Assembly: GCA_020201275.1 (NCBI GenBank)
Contig: JAIVHB010000145.1
Coordinates: forward strand, 1-32,676
DNA: 32,676 nucleotides
Origin: Rhodothermaceae bacterium
GTDB lineage: Bacteria; Bacteroidota; Rhodothermia; Balneolales; Cyclonatronaceae
Direction of reading: 5' to 3'
Below, piece by piece: positions 1 to 8,020 of the stretch. The notes below the pieces were generated by a model. It saw only the letters and a list, made by a program, of their open reading frames with translations, was not told the DNA's origin and ran no database searches. The translations under genes and the position numbers were made by a program. The first letter of the stretch is position 1. Each line of letters opens with the position of its first letter.

Positions 1-1599
1 CATATAATCTGTCGCCTTCATGATATCGATGAAAGGCTTTTCGGAGTGGGCGCCATGTATCGATTCGGTAAACGCCTGGCCAAAGCTGGTCGACCCATGG
101 AAATTAGGCAGGATGGTCACGTAACCCGGTGCGGCGAACAGGTGCGCGTTCCATCTGAAATGGAAGCTGTCGCCGAAAATACCATGAGGACCACCGTGGA
201 TTTTCACCACCAGGGGCCATTTCTTCTCCGGATCAAAATCGGGCGGATAGACGATATACATCTGTACATCGGCACCATCAGCCCCCTTGTACGTCACATT
301 TTCAACTTCCCCGAATTTCAGTTCAGCCAGTCGTTTGTCGTTCAGGCTGGTCAATTTTTTGAGGTCCCTGCCGTTGCGCCGTATGGTGTACAGTTCGGGC
401 GGATTTGAAAAAGTGGTGTGGGTAAACACCAGGGTACCACCGGCAGCCAGGCTTACACTGCTGTTTGTGCCGCCGGTGTGAACTGTTCGCACATCACCGC
501 CTGCCGACGGGATCGCGAACAGAGGCTGTGCCCCATCTTTTTCGGCATGGAAGAATATAGTACGACCGTCTTCCGACCATATCCATTGCGAAAAGCTCAT
601 GTCGATGTGTTCCGTAAGTACCTGATGCTCCCTGGTAGTCCGGTCAAAGCGTACCATCCGGACATTGTCTGCATAGAAGTGGGTACTCGTCTGCTTTCCG
701 TACATGATATGCCGGCCGTCGGGGCTGTAAACCGGATTGACATCACCGGCAGGATTATCTGCCGTTATGTTCCTGATATCACCTGATCCATCGGTACTGA
801 GCAGCCATATATCGTAATTCAGATAATCGTACGGTGGTTCGCTGCTGTTTGCCGACACCGCTATTTCGGTACCATCCGGCGAAATATCGTAACCGGGGGC
901 ACCCATCATGGCGAAATACCGTTGCGATCCGGGCATCAGGTCGGTAACCGCTTCTGTTTCTACATCCACAGCAAACAATCGGGGGTACATGCCATCGGTG
1001 AGCCAGCGGTCCCAGAACCGATAGGTACGGTTTTCGGTCGCCTTCGCCGTTACCTTGCTATCACTGCGTTCTTTGATCATCGTTTCAAGCTTTTTGAAAT
1101 CACCGTCATAACCCGGATCCACACTTGCCGAGAAAGCGATTCTTTTGCCATCGGGAAACCATTTTGGTGCCGATACCGCCACCGGAAGTCCGGTAATTTT
1201 TCTCGCTTCGCCCCCCTCTACCGAAACAATGTACAATTGAGCGGGCCCGTCGTGCCTTCGCGAGGTGAATGCTAACGATTTGCCGTCGGGGCTCCATTCG
1301 GGAGACGAATCACTATTGCCCATGGTGAACCGGCGCATTTCACCCCCCTCCGCAGGAATCAGGTAAATATTGGTCTCTGAAGCATTTTCTTCAATAGCAT
1401 ACTCTGTAACAGTGAAGGCAACCGTTTTTCCGTCGGGCGAGACCACCGGCGAGCCAGGCCGGCTCATCTCCCAGAGATCCTCAGCAGTTATAACACGTTT
1501 GTCAGCCGGCGCGTCTTGTGCATAACCGGGCAGGGTTCCGGCAACTAAAAGCAACAGAATTCCAATCAGGATACCAACATATTTTGCAGTGTTTTTCAT
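1..1599 (-). CDS. S9 family prolyl oligopeptidase-like secreted peptidase (3' end outside window)
   Basis: The reading frame runs off the left edge, leaving 533 codons of the N-terminal part. It opens with a signal peptide (MKNTAKYVGILIG..., ending near YAQD), so the product is exported, probably to the periplasm. Repeated PD40/WD40-like beta-propeller motifs follow (SPDGKTVAF, SPEWSPDGKSLAF, YSPDGRHIMYG), and then the start of an alpha/beta hydrolase domain with the KIHGGPHG oxyanion-type motif and PNFHGSTSFGQ. These are typical of S9 acylaminoacyl or dipeptidyl peptidases. The nucleophile Ser (GxSxGG) and the Asp and His of the triad would lie beyond the window, so activity cannot be judged. 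The start at 1599 gives the best signal peptide; an in-frame ATG at 1605 is an alternative. A TATATAAT-like box on the minus strand at 1623-1630 could belong to its promoter. Confidence 0.9.
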   Translation of the reverse strand, partial: MKNTAKYVGILIGILLLLVAGTLPGYAQDAPADKRVITAEDLWEMSRPGSPVVSPDGKTVAFTVTEYAIEENASETNIYLIPAEGGEMRRFTMGNSDSSPEWSPDGKSLAFTSRRHDGPAQLYIVSVEGGEARKITGLPVAVSAPKWFPDGKRIAFSASVDPGYDGDFKKLETMIKERSDSKVTAKATENRTYRFWDRWLTDGMYPRLFAVDVETEAVTDLMPGSQRYFAMMGAPGYDISPDGTEIAVSANSSEPPYDYLNYDIWLLSTDGSGDIRNITADNPAGDVNPVYSPDGRHIMYGKQTSTHFYADNVRMVRFDRTTREHQVLTEHIDMSFSQWIWSEDGRTIFFHAEKDGAQPLFAIPSAGGDVRTVHTGGTNSSVSLAAGGTLVFTHTTFSNPPELYTIRRNGRDLKKLTSLNDKRLAELKFGEVENVTYKGADGADVQMYIVYPPDFDPEKKWPLVVKIHGGPHGIFGDSFHFRWNAHLFAAPGYVTILPNFHGSTSFGQAFTESIHGAHSEKPFIDIMKATDYM

Positions 1600-1784
1600 A
1601 TACATTCAATTATGATTTTTCCATTATATAGCATAAGAGGAGGCATTTTTTAAAATAATTTTCAATGTAGCTAAAGCCGCACTTATCTGCTTCGGAATTT
1701 TTTTTACGAATATTATTAGAACATTTTAATTGATACAGGGTATACAGGTTTAACAAACAAACATCAAATGACAGGAAGACTATT

Positions 1785-2498
1785 ATGGATTCAATAGCTA
1801 TTTGGTTCATTCTTTCGACTTTCATAGTAATGGTAAGCATCATTGCGATCGATCTGGAAACGGATTCACTCAAACTGATTGGCCAGAAGGATGAGGATTT
1901 GCCGGAGTGGACGAAACTTACCCACAGCCAGTGCGAAAATTGCACCCTGAAAAAGGAAGACCAACCGTACTGCCCCGTTGCAGCTAACATCGTGGATGTT
2001 GCCGACTTCTTTAAAAACCGGTATTCATACGACGACGTGCAGGTGACCATTGTAACGGAGTCGCGTACATATACTAAAAAGACCTCCCTTCAGAACGGAC
2101 TCAGTTCCCTTATGGGCCTCTATATGGTTACCAGCGGATGTCCTGTCATGGACAAACTAAGGCCACTTGTTCATACCCATCTGCCTTTTGCCAGCCTTGA
2201 AGAGAGCATGTTCAGGATTGTTTCCATGTACCTGGTAGCCCAATATTACCGGTTCCGAAAGGGAGAAAACCCGGATTGGAGCTTAAACGGGCTGAGCGAC
2301 CTGTTCGAAGACATTGGTAAAGTGAACAGGGCCTTCGCCGAACGACTGCACGCTGTTGTGAGCAAAGATGCCAACCTGAATGCGCTCGTGATCCTGAACT
2401 GCGTTGCCGATATGGGGAAAATCGCCTTCGAAAGTGAAGACATGGACGATCTCGAGTACCTCTTCAGCGCCCACATGAGCCCGAATTTTACGGTATAA
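1785..2498 (+). CDS. Conserved-looking protein with a Cys-rich N-terminal motif, function unknown
   Basis: This 237-residue protein is not confidently recognised. Near residues 49-65 it has C-x2-C-TLKKEDQPYC-PVA, which gives three closely spaced cysteines plus a possible fourth ligand (the His just before them) and suggests metal binding or a redox site. A lone Cys follows in TSGCPVMDKLRP, and the remainder is predicted to be largely helical. Residues 3-22 are hydrophobic and could be a membrane anchor. The segment VSIIAIDLETDSLKLIG could equally be beta strands of a soluble domain, so topology is uncertain. The start ATG is preceded by an AGGAAG ribosome-binding-like site, which supports it. 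The gene stands alone on the plus strand, and its 3' end overlaps the convergent rluA-like gene by 11 bases. Confidence 0.75.
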   Translation: MDSIAIWFILSTFIVMVSIIAIDLETDSLKLIGQKDEDLPEWTKLTHSQCENCTLKKEDQPYCPVAANIVDVADFFKNRYSYDDVQVTIVTESRTYTKKTSLQNGLSSLMGLYMVTSGCPVMDKLRPLVHTHLPFASLEESMFRIVSMYLVAQYYRFRKGENPDWSLNGLSDLFEDIGKVNRAFAERLHAVVSKDANLNALVILNCVADMGKIAFESEDMDDLEYLFSAHMSPNFTV

Positions 2499-3240
2499 CG
2501 CCAGTGTTACGCCTGTTTTTCCTGTAGAAATTGATCAGGTTCTGGATGTCGCCCGGTGCAGGTGCACGGAACATAACCTTATCTCCGGTTGTCGGATGGT
2601 CGAACGAAAGTTCAAGTGCATGCAGGGCCTGCCGGTCGATTCGCGGCTCATCGGCTTCCCTTGAATGGTAGTGACGGTCGCCCACCATGGGATGGCCAAT
2701 GGTTTCGAACTGAACCCTGATCTGATTCTTCAATCCCGTGTCCAGATTTATGTGAACCAGCGTGGTATCGGGAAACCGCTCAATCACCTTGTAGTGGAGC
2801 CTTGCAAGTGCTCCTCCCTCCTTTTCGCCCCGCACAACCACATTCCGGAAGCCTTTGTCGACCTTTTTAAGATAGTGTTCAAGCGTGCCCGAATCGTTTT
2901 TCACATTGCCCCGTACCAGTGCCAGGTAGGTGCGGACCGGAGTGTGGGCGAGAAACTGTTTGACCAGGTTTTTATGGGCCTTGCTGTTTTTGGCAAATAC
3001 CACAAGCCCTGAGGTATATCTGTCGATCCGGTGTACCGTAATTGCCTGTTCCCTGGTTTTGGCGAGTTCCTGTTTCAGATGTTCAAGCAGGTTCAGCGAC
3101 TGCATTTTCGGTATGGGCACCGTAAGCATACCCGCCGGCTTGTTCATTACAATAAGGTCGTGATCTTGATAGATAACCTGCACTCTGCGCAGCAGTGCCC
3201 CCTTGAAATAACGCTTGTTGGGCTCTTTTTTTTCCGGCAT
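2488..3240 (-). CDS. RluA-family RNA pseudouridine synthase
   Basis: The enzyme isomerises specific uridines in rRNA or tRNA to pseudouridine. At 250 residues it is a compact RluA-type catalytic domain without an N-terminal S4 RNA-binding domain. The early motif DLIVMNKPAGMLTVP is typical of the family. The catalytic loop is HRIDRYTSGLVVFAKN, in which the Asp of HRID is the expected nucleophile. The later motif TGLKNQIRVQ corresponds to the family's TGRxHQIRVH, with Asn in place of the usual His. The C-terminal HALELSFDHPTTGD segment is also canonical. The substrate position cannot be told from sequence. The gene ends tail-to-tail inside the unknown plus-strand gene, and no terminator is visible between them. 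Confidence 0.93.
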   Translation of the reverse strand: MPEKKEPNKRYFKGALLRRVQVIYQDHDLIVMNKPAGMLTVPIPKMQSLNLLEHLKQELAKTREQAITVHRIDRYTSGLVVFAKNSKAHKNLVKQFLAHTPVRTYLALVRGNVKNDSGTLEHYLKKVDKGFRNVVVRGEKEGGALARLHYKVIERFPDTTLVHINLDTGLKNQIRVQFETIGHPMVGDRHYHSREADEPRIDRQALHALELSFDHPTTGDKVMFRAPAPGDIQNLINFYRKNRRNTGVIP

Positions 3241-3265
3241 GGCTGATGGGGGGACTGAATGATAT

Positions 3266-3289
3266 AGCCGCCCTTACTGTCAGGCGGCT
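3266..3289. other. Short inverted repeat between two minus-strand genes
   Basis: AGCCGCC and GGCGGCT form a perfect 7-bp stem around a 10-base loop, in the 68-base gap after the small unknown gene and before the rluA-like gene. No clear T-run follows on the minus strand, so it is at most a weak terminator or a processing hairpin. Confidence 0.4.
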
Positions 3290-3308
3290 TTGGAAAGGGG
3301 GCTTCCGG

Positions 3309-3665
3309 TCAGATCGACATGTCGACTTCATGCACATTTTTAAGGATGGCCTGGGCTTCCTTATCCTTGTTCTGCATCACCCGGTGTTCAAGATTGGTAA
3401 TCAGGTTCGCGGTGGATTCATCGAAAGCAAGCTGTTTGGCTTCCTTGACATTTCCGGTACGTATCAGGGCGTAGATTTCATCTGCCCTGATAACGCTGAA
3501 AAGACCGTCCTTGTTGAACGCGTGGCTTCTCAGATCCTCATATTGTTTGAAAACACGGGGAAAATCCTCGGTATTTTCGGCTTTTGTAATCACTTCAACA
3601 TCATCCGCGCCTTCTGCACTGAGCGGCACGCGGCAAATGAAATAAAATTTATCGCTGTATAACAT
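3309..3665 (-). CDS. Small protein of unknown function
   Basis: This is a 118-residue, acidic, probably cytoplasmic protein with no signal peptide or membrane segment. The first third (MLYSDKFYFICRVPL...) looks like a mixed alpha/beta fold. The rest is mainly helical and charged, with segments such as ADEIYALIRTGNVKEAKQLAF. No family was recognised. It lies on the same strand between the MATE-SixA gene and the rluA-like gene, with gaps of 48 and 68 bases, so it may be co-transcribed. Codon use resembles its neighbours, which supports a real gene. Confidence 0.65.
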   Translation of the reverse strand: MLYSDKFYFICRVPLSAEGADDVEVITKAENTEDFPRVFKQYEDLRSHAFNKDGLFSVIRADEIYALIRTGNVKEAKQLAFDESTANLITNLEHRVMQNKDKEAQAILKNVHEVDMSI

Positions 3666-3713
3666 GTTTTTTATCAGGTTTTTTTAGACGCCGTCAATAT
3701 ACGCAAAGCAGGG

Positions 3714-5336
3714 TTATGATACAGACCCCTGCTCGCCACGAATTTTTTTTACCACCTTCGGGATAAGAAACCATTTCAGTACCCCCGATCCGGGATAAAT
3801 TTCGCTGATTGCCGGTGCGGTGAGTTCCAGGCAGGCCAGCGCGGCCGTGGGCATACGAAGCGGCGCCGAAACGTGCCCGTTGCACATCACGCCCAGAAAT
3901 TCCTCAATTACAGGATTATGACCGATCAGCATAACTGTCTGTGAACCTGAATAGGCGGAGATGATCTTCCTGTAGGTTTCAGCAGAACCCCCGTACAGAT
4001 TTTCATCGAAAATCAGATTTCCTTTGAATCCGGCCCCTTCGGCAAACAGCTCTGCCGTCTCCCTGGCTCTCCGGGCGGGCGAACTGATGATTTTATCGGG
4101 TATCATATCCGCCTCCCTTACCAACTCGCCCATCATGGGTGCATCCTTTAGCCGATAATATACCGGCAGGAAGATTAAAAATGACGCCACCAGCATAGAG
4201 TCGCGCATCGGTTTTGTGGCCGTAGCCCCAATATAGACCCCATCCCAGATAAAACAGAAACTGTTGATGAGTGGTGCCATGGCCGTCCATACAAAGTAGA
4301 CTAACGCCAGGGCGATTACATCCTCCTTATCGGTGAAAATGTACAGAATCTGCTCCGGGAAAATCGCATACACCACCGAAACAATCACTCCCAGGCCCAG
4401 GCCCCACCAGAGGTTGTACCGGATGGCCAGCCGCAGGTTTTTCCGGTCTCCGGCCCCTGTATACCTGCCAACGAGTGCCTCGGCTGCATAGGCGAACCCG
4501 TCTACACCGTAGGCCAGAATGTGCCACAACTGCAGCAGTATAGCATTTACAGCCAGAATCTGATCGCCGGCTTCGGCCGATTTTGCGGTAAAAAAGGAGA
4601 AGGCGAAGATGAGGCAGAGGGTGCGGATGAATATATCGCGGTTCACCATGAAGAAACGCTTCAGTTCGGCAACCTGGCTGATTGCACGCATACTGAACGA
4701 ACGTGCCACATGCCCGTATTTCCTGAAAAAAAGCAGCAGTCCCATGGCCAGGCCGCTGTACTGGGCACAGACGGTACCGAGGGCAACACCGTCTACCGAC
4801 ATACCCTGACCGTATACGAAATAAAAGGTGCAGCCGATGTTAACAAGGTTCACAAAAACGGTGAGGATCATGGGGTACCGGGCATTCTGCATGCCCAGAA
4901 ACCAGCCCTGTATGGCATAGAGCGATAGTGTGGCCGGGGCCGCCCAGATGCGCACCATGAAATAGACCCGGGCATACTCCTCCACCTCGGCCGAGCTGTC
5001 GATTATCCTGAAACAGAGATCGATTATGGGTACCTGTAACAGCAACAGCAGCATGCTGCCGCCCAGTGCCACGAGCATGGCCCTGCCCAGTACAGAGGCT
5101 TCCTCGCTGCGGTTTTCGCTGCCGAATGCCTGGGCCGTGAGCCCGGTTGTACCCATCCTGAGAAATCCGAAGCCCCAGTAGATAATGTTGAAAATCATGC
5201 CCCCCACCGCGATCGCGCCGAGGTAATACACATGGTCGAGGCGACCGACGATTGCGGTATCAACACTGCTCAGCAGGGGCACCGACAGGTTGCTGATGAT
5301 GTTGGGTATGGCAAGCCTCAGGATCTTCTTATTCAA
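3714..5336 (-). CDS. MATE (DinF-type) transporter joined in frame to the C-terminal part of a SixA-like phosphohistidine phosphatase
   Basis: Residues 1-394 are a MATE-family efflux transporter. The N-terminus (IPNIISNLSVPLLSSVDTAI), GFLRMGTTGLTAQAFG, the LAVNAILLQLWHILAYGVDG helix and many membrane segments resemble the DinF subgroup. The transporter part stops in a late helix at FLPVYY, about 50 residues short of the usual 440-450. From RLKDAPMM (residues 395-402) the protein matches SixA: IISSPARRARETAELF, then IGHNPVIEEF with the second catalytic-type His. The N-terminal SixA RHG/RHA segment, which holds the phosphate-accepting His, is absent. The phosphatase half should therefore be inactive and the transporter half may not fold. 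The start overlaps the upstream peptidase stop (ATGA), so they are probably translated together. This looks like a deletion or assembly join near 4154 rather than a functional fusion. Confidence 0.85.
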   Translation of the reverse strand: MNKKILRLAIPNIISNLSVPLLSSVDTAIVGRLDHVYYLGAIAVGGMIFNIIYWGFGFLRMGTTGLTAQAFGSENRSEEASVLGRAMLVALGGSMLLLLLQVPIIDLCFRIIDSSAEVEEYARVYFMVRIWAAPATLSLYAIQGWFLGMQNARYPMILTVFVNLVNIGCTFYFVYGQGMSVDGVALGTVCAQYSGLAMGLLLFFRKYGHVARSFSMRAISQVAELKRFFMVNRDIFIRTLCLIFAFSFFTAKSAEAGDQILAVNAILLQLWHILAYGVDGFAYAAEALVGRYTGAGDRKNLRLAIRYNLWWGLGLGVIVSVVYAIFPEQILYIFTDKEDVIALALVYFVWTAMAPLINSFCFIWDGVYIGATATKPMRDSMLVASFLIFLPVYYRLKDAPMMGELVREADMIPDKIISSPARRARETAELFAEGAGFKGNLIFDENLYGGSAETYRKIISAYSGSQTVMLIGHNPVIEEFLGVMCNGHVSAPLRMPTAALACLELTAPAISEIYPGSGVLKWFLIPKVVKKIRGEQGSVS

Positions 5337-6190
5337 GCATCCGGCCCCTTATACGATCCAAGAAAAGTCTGCATGGTTTTGAGAACGCGGTCTATGTCGC
5401 CGATAAAAACACGCTCATTCTTCTGATGGTAGGGGAAAATGGCAGGTTCAACGGCCACAGAGGGGATGCCGCCGTTCAGCGAGCCCAGCTCGCGGCCATA
5501 GGTCAGATAGTCGTTGGTATTATTCGCAGGGAGCATGTCGGGGTCGATTTTCATTAGCATATCCCTCAGCCTCCCGGTACGGTCTCTTTCGCCCTGGCCG
5601 GGCTGTTTCTCCGTAAATTCCCAGTGCCCGGAATACAGCGATACGCCGGGCGCTCCCCTGAACAGCGGAGTGGTATCGAGGGTGATTACCGCTTCGGGCA
5701 GCATATTTTTATCGATCAGGAACCGCGACACCCGTTCGGCACCCAGGCCGTGATGGAGATCTTTGCCGCCTTTCTTCATCAGGTGGGGATGTTCACGCAG
5801 CCCCATGCCCTCCTCCATTTCTGTTAGCAGGATGTACAGAGAGCAGGTTCTCACCCGGGTCATCCATTCGCCCAGGGCCAGGCAGAGGCCAACGCCTGCC
5901 GCATCATCCATCTGGCCGGTTATCTGGTCCCCACCGGTGCTTACCGGAAGCTGCTTCGGCGGATTTTCCCCGAAATGATTTATTTTATCGATGTGGGATG
6001 ATATGGCCACAGAATGACCGCTTTCTCCGGGTATTCTCACGATCAGGCTGTTTCCCGGCGGGTGGTGAAGTTCGATTCCGTCCCATTTGCCGAATATTTC
6101 GAGCAGATGGGGATGGTAAATCTCCTCAAATGAACTGAAGCCGGGAATCCTGGCTATATCCTGAATATATTGAACTGTTTTCTGTAGCAT
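5333..6190 (-). CDS. M20/M28/M42-like zinc metallopeptidase
   Basis: The 285-residue protein resembles co-catalytic zinc aminopeptidases and deacylases. Expected metal and catalytic residues occur in order: SSHIDK (His and Asp), GQMDDAAGVG (bridging Asp), LLTEMEEGMG (the Glu-Glu pair), ITLDTTP (Asp) and AIFPYHQKNER (late His). There is no signal peptide, so it is probably cytoplasmic. The exact family and substrate are uncertain, because the protein is short for M20 and lacks an obvious lid domain. It is the first gene of the minus-strand pair with the MATE-SixA gene, which it overlaps by four bases. Confidence 0.82.
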   Translation of the reverse strand: MLQKTVQYIQDIARIPGFSSFEEIYHPHLLEIFGKWDGIELHHPPGNSLIVRIPGESGHSVAISSHIDKINHFGENPPKQLPVSTGGDQITGQMDDAAGVGLCLALGEWMTRVRTCSLYILLTEMEEGMGLREHPHLMKKGGKDLHHGLGAERVSRFLIDKNMLPEAVITLDTTPLFRGAPGVSLYSGHWEFTEKQPGQGERDRTGRLRDMLMKIDPDMLPANNTNDYLTYGRELGSLNGGIPSVAVEPAIFPYHQKNERVFIGDIDRVLKTMQTFLGSYKGPDA

Positions 6191-6236
6191 GGTCTTGTAT
6201 TTACGGCAAATATAGCGGATGATACGACGATATTCA

Positions 6237-6271
6237 CCCCGGCCGCAGAACTTTTAGCCACCCGGCCGGGG
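6237..6271. other. GC-rich perfect hairpin in a divergent intergenic region
   Basis: CCCCGGCCG (6237-6245) pairs with CGGCCGGGG (6263-6271) around a 17-base loop, and an A-T pair outside extends the stem to 10 bp. It lies 47 bases upstream of the metallopeptidase start, so it would sit in that gene's 5' leader or promoter region. No T-run follows. Its role is unknown. Confidence 0.5.
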
Positions 6272-6553
6272 TCTGCATTACCCGCTTGCCTTGGGCCGGC
6301 AATGCACGAGACCGACGACATGGCCGGACCGCCCTTTTCTGTGCCCGAATCGGAAATACGGACGCTTTTTAACGGTATAATGACCACCGACCTGATCAAA
6401 AAAAAAACGGCAGAACCACTGCCCGCGCGCTTTGCGAACCGCGGATTAACCTCATTACATCAGCTCACATTTATAATACGGCGGCATAACTGATTGATTT
6501 GCCGTGATCTGATGGATATCATCAAAAAATTTTATGCTCTGTTTCAGGTGCTG

Positions 6554-6561
6554 TATGTTTG
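6554..6561 (+). promoter_or_regulatory. Candidate -7 promoter element (TATGTTTG)
   Basis: TATGTTTG fits the Bacteroidota -7 consensus TAnnTTTG exactly. It is about 80 bases ahead of the pseudopilin-like gene. The -33 TTTG element is not clearly present, so the call rests on one box and its position. Confidence 0.4.
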
Positions 6562-6642
6562 CTTATCTTACCAGTTGACAATATATTCGCTAATCATTTT
6601 CAGGTAATCCACCAACAACAGTTTCACAAGTTTCCATACGCG

Positions 6643-7110
6643 ATGAACATTGACAAAAGGAATAACATCATAAGCGTTATCCTGACTATTGCCATATTAG
6701 TATTGGGCTACATTCTGTACCGCTCGATTACTGCACCATGGGATGAAGTTGAACAACGCAAAGAAGTGACAGAACAGGTACGGCAACGGATGAGCAATGT
6801 CCGGACCGCCCTTGTTGAGTTTCAGCGGCAGAATAACCGTTTTCCTCCCTCGCTCGACTCCCTTATCGTGTACATCAAGACCGACGAAAGGATGATGCAG
6901 CTCGGGGATTCGCTTTTCAAGGAACGCCGCCCGCTCAGGTATCACCCCGACTCCCTGATCTATTCACCCCGGCCGCCGCACAACCGGTTCCAGTTTGAAC
7001 TTAATGATACGCTCAGGCCAAATATCTACCTGCTGTCTGATCCTGATTCAAGAGACCGGATAGGCAGTCTGGAACGTACAACGCTTCTGAACGCATCAAG
7101 CTGGGAATAG
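6643..7110 (+). CDS. Single-membrane-span protein with pseudopilin-like layout
   Basis: Starting at MNIDKRNN, this 155-residue protein has one membrane helix at about residues 8-28. A charged helix follows (VTEQVRQRMSNVRTALVEFQRQNNRFPPSLDSL). This helix and its NNRFPPSLDSL turn resemble the region of GspG-like major pseudopilins where a short helix leads into the DNGRYPTTEQGL loop. A canonical prepilin-peptidase site (G followed by F/M-TLIE) is absent, so it may be only a topological analogue. The remainder is short and Pro/Arg-rich. An upstream in-frame ATG at 6559 would add 28 residues, but it overlaps the -7 box and is unlikely. The stop is nine bases before the DUF3822-like gene, suggesting an operon. 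Confidence 0.7.
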   Translation: MNIDKRNNIISVILTIAILVLGYILYRSITAPWDEVEQRKEVTEQVRQRMSNVRTALVEFQRQNNRFPPSLDSLIVYIKTDERMMQLGDSLFKERRPLRYHPDSLIYSPRPPHNRFQFELNDTLRPNIYLLSDPDSRDRIGSLERTTLLNASSWE

Positions 7111-7119
7111 TGGTCTCCT

Positions 7120-7980
7120 ATGGAGCAACCTGAGGGCCTGCTTGGACTCTGCATAAACAGAAACAAGCTCTATTACGCGCTGACGAACAGGGAAAACGCC
7201 AGCCATCTGCACCATATCGGCAGCATGGAACTGGCGAACGACCTGCCTGATGCCATCCGCAATGGTGAGGTTTCAAAGCTCGAGAGCCTCGGCAAGGTAA
7301 TCAAGCGTCTGCGCGACAACTTCCGTCCGGCCCAGGTACGCATGCTAACGCTTCCCGACCTCGAGTGCTGGACCACGTTCCCGAAACTTGTTTACGACGA
7401 TTCGGTGGAGAGGGAAGCCCATCTGAACGCACTTACAAAAGGCGTTAACCGCGATTCTGTGGAGCCGTACTGGTTTGAACTGAGCGGCAGGGATTTCCGC
7501 TTTCTAACACTCAGGAACAGAACGGCGATGTCGGTTTTTGACAAGCTGCTGGGGCCGTTTCCGTCCATCGAGTACTGCAGCGATTTTGAAATCGGGTCGC
7601 AGTGGCTCACCCATACCAGGCACAAAGGCTCGTTCATGACACTGGCCCTCTACGACAACTGCCTGTGTGCAGCATCGTTTATGCTGGGCAAAATGCGGGC
7701 TGCCACCTATATCCCGTTTACTTCTGTTGAAGACCTTCCCTACTTTTGGCTGCAGCAGTCTGTGCACCTGAAATGGCTTAAGGGCATCCACGAGGAAATT
7801 CTGATTTACGGTCAGGACACTCAGAAATTAGTAAACCTGCTCAGACCCTACCTTGATCCCGCGTCGGCGATCGTGCGTATGGACAACCTTGCCAATATGA
7901 AAGTGGATGCGGACGAAAAGACGTATGGTTTCAGCCTTGAAGAAGCCTTTCCTGCCATAATTTTATCGCTTGGACACTGA
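7120..7980 (+). CDS. DUF3822-like protein
   Basis: The 286-residue protein is recognised mainly by synteny: in Bacteroidota a DUF3822 gene commonly precedes rsmD, as it does here. The opening GLLGLCINRNKLYYALTN and the later FMTLALYDNCLCAASFML segment resemble the paired beta-hairpins of an actin/PilM-like fold. I recall DUF3822 being placed in the actin-like superfamily, but this cannot be verified here. No catalytic motif stands out. There is no signal peptide, so it is probably cytoplasmic. It is tightly linked to the upstream pseudopilin-like gene and 40 bases ahead of rsmD. Confidence 0.65.
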   Translation: MEQPEGLLGLCINRNKLYYALTNRENASHLHHIGSMELANDLPDAIRNGEVSKLESLGKVIKRLRDNFRPAQVRMLTLPDLECWTTFPKLVYDDSVEREAHLNALTKGVNRDSVEPYWFELSGRDFRFLTLRNRTAMSVFDKLLGPFPSIEYCSDFEIGSQWLTHTRHKGSFMTLALYDNCLCAASFMLGKMRAATYIPFTSVEDLPYFWLQQSVHLKWLKGIHEEILIYGQDTQKLVNLLRPYLDPASAIVRMDNLANMKVDADEKTYGFSLEEAFPAIILSLGH

Positions 7981-8020
7981 TCCTTACGGATTACCGGCAA
8001 ATCATGTACCTTACCGTGGT

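Larger units (their letters stand above)
6191..6642. other. Intergenic region between divergent genes
   Basis: This 452-base stretch has no convincing gene. It holds the GC-rich hairpin at 6237-6271, a run of ten A at about 6400-6409, and a Bacteroidota-like -7 box (TATGTTTG) at 6554-6561 facing the plus-strand gene. A 63-codon open frame at 6302-6493 shows no family resemblance. Confidence 0.5.

Noticed and set aside
6302-6493. 63-codon plus-strand frame in the intergenic region
   Set aside because: No ribosome-binding site, family resemblance or neighbour coupling; its composition is ordinary for a random open frame.
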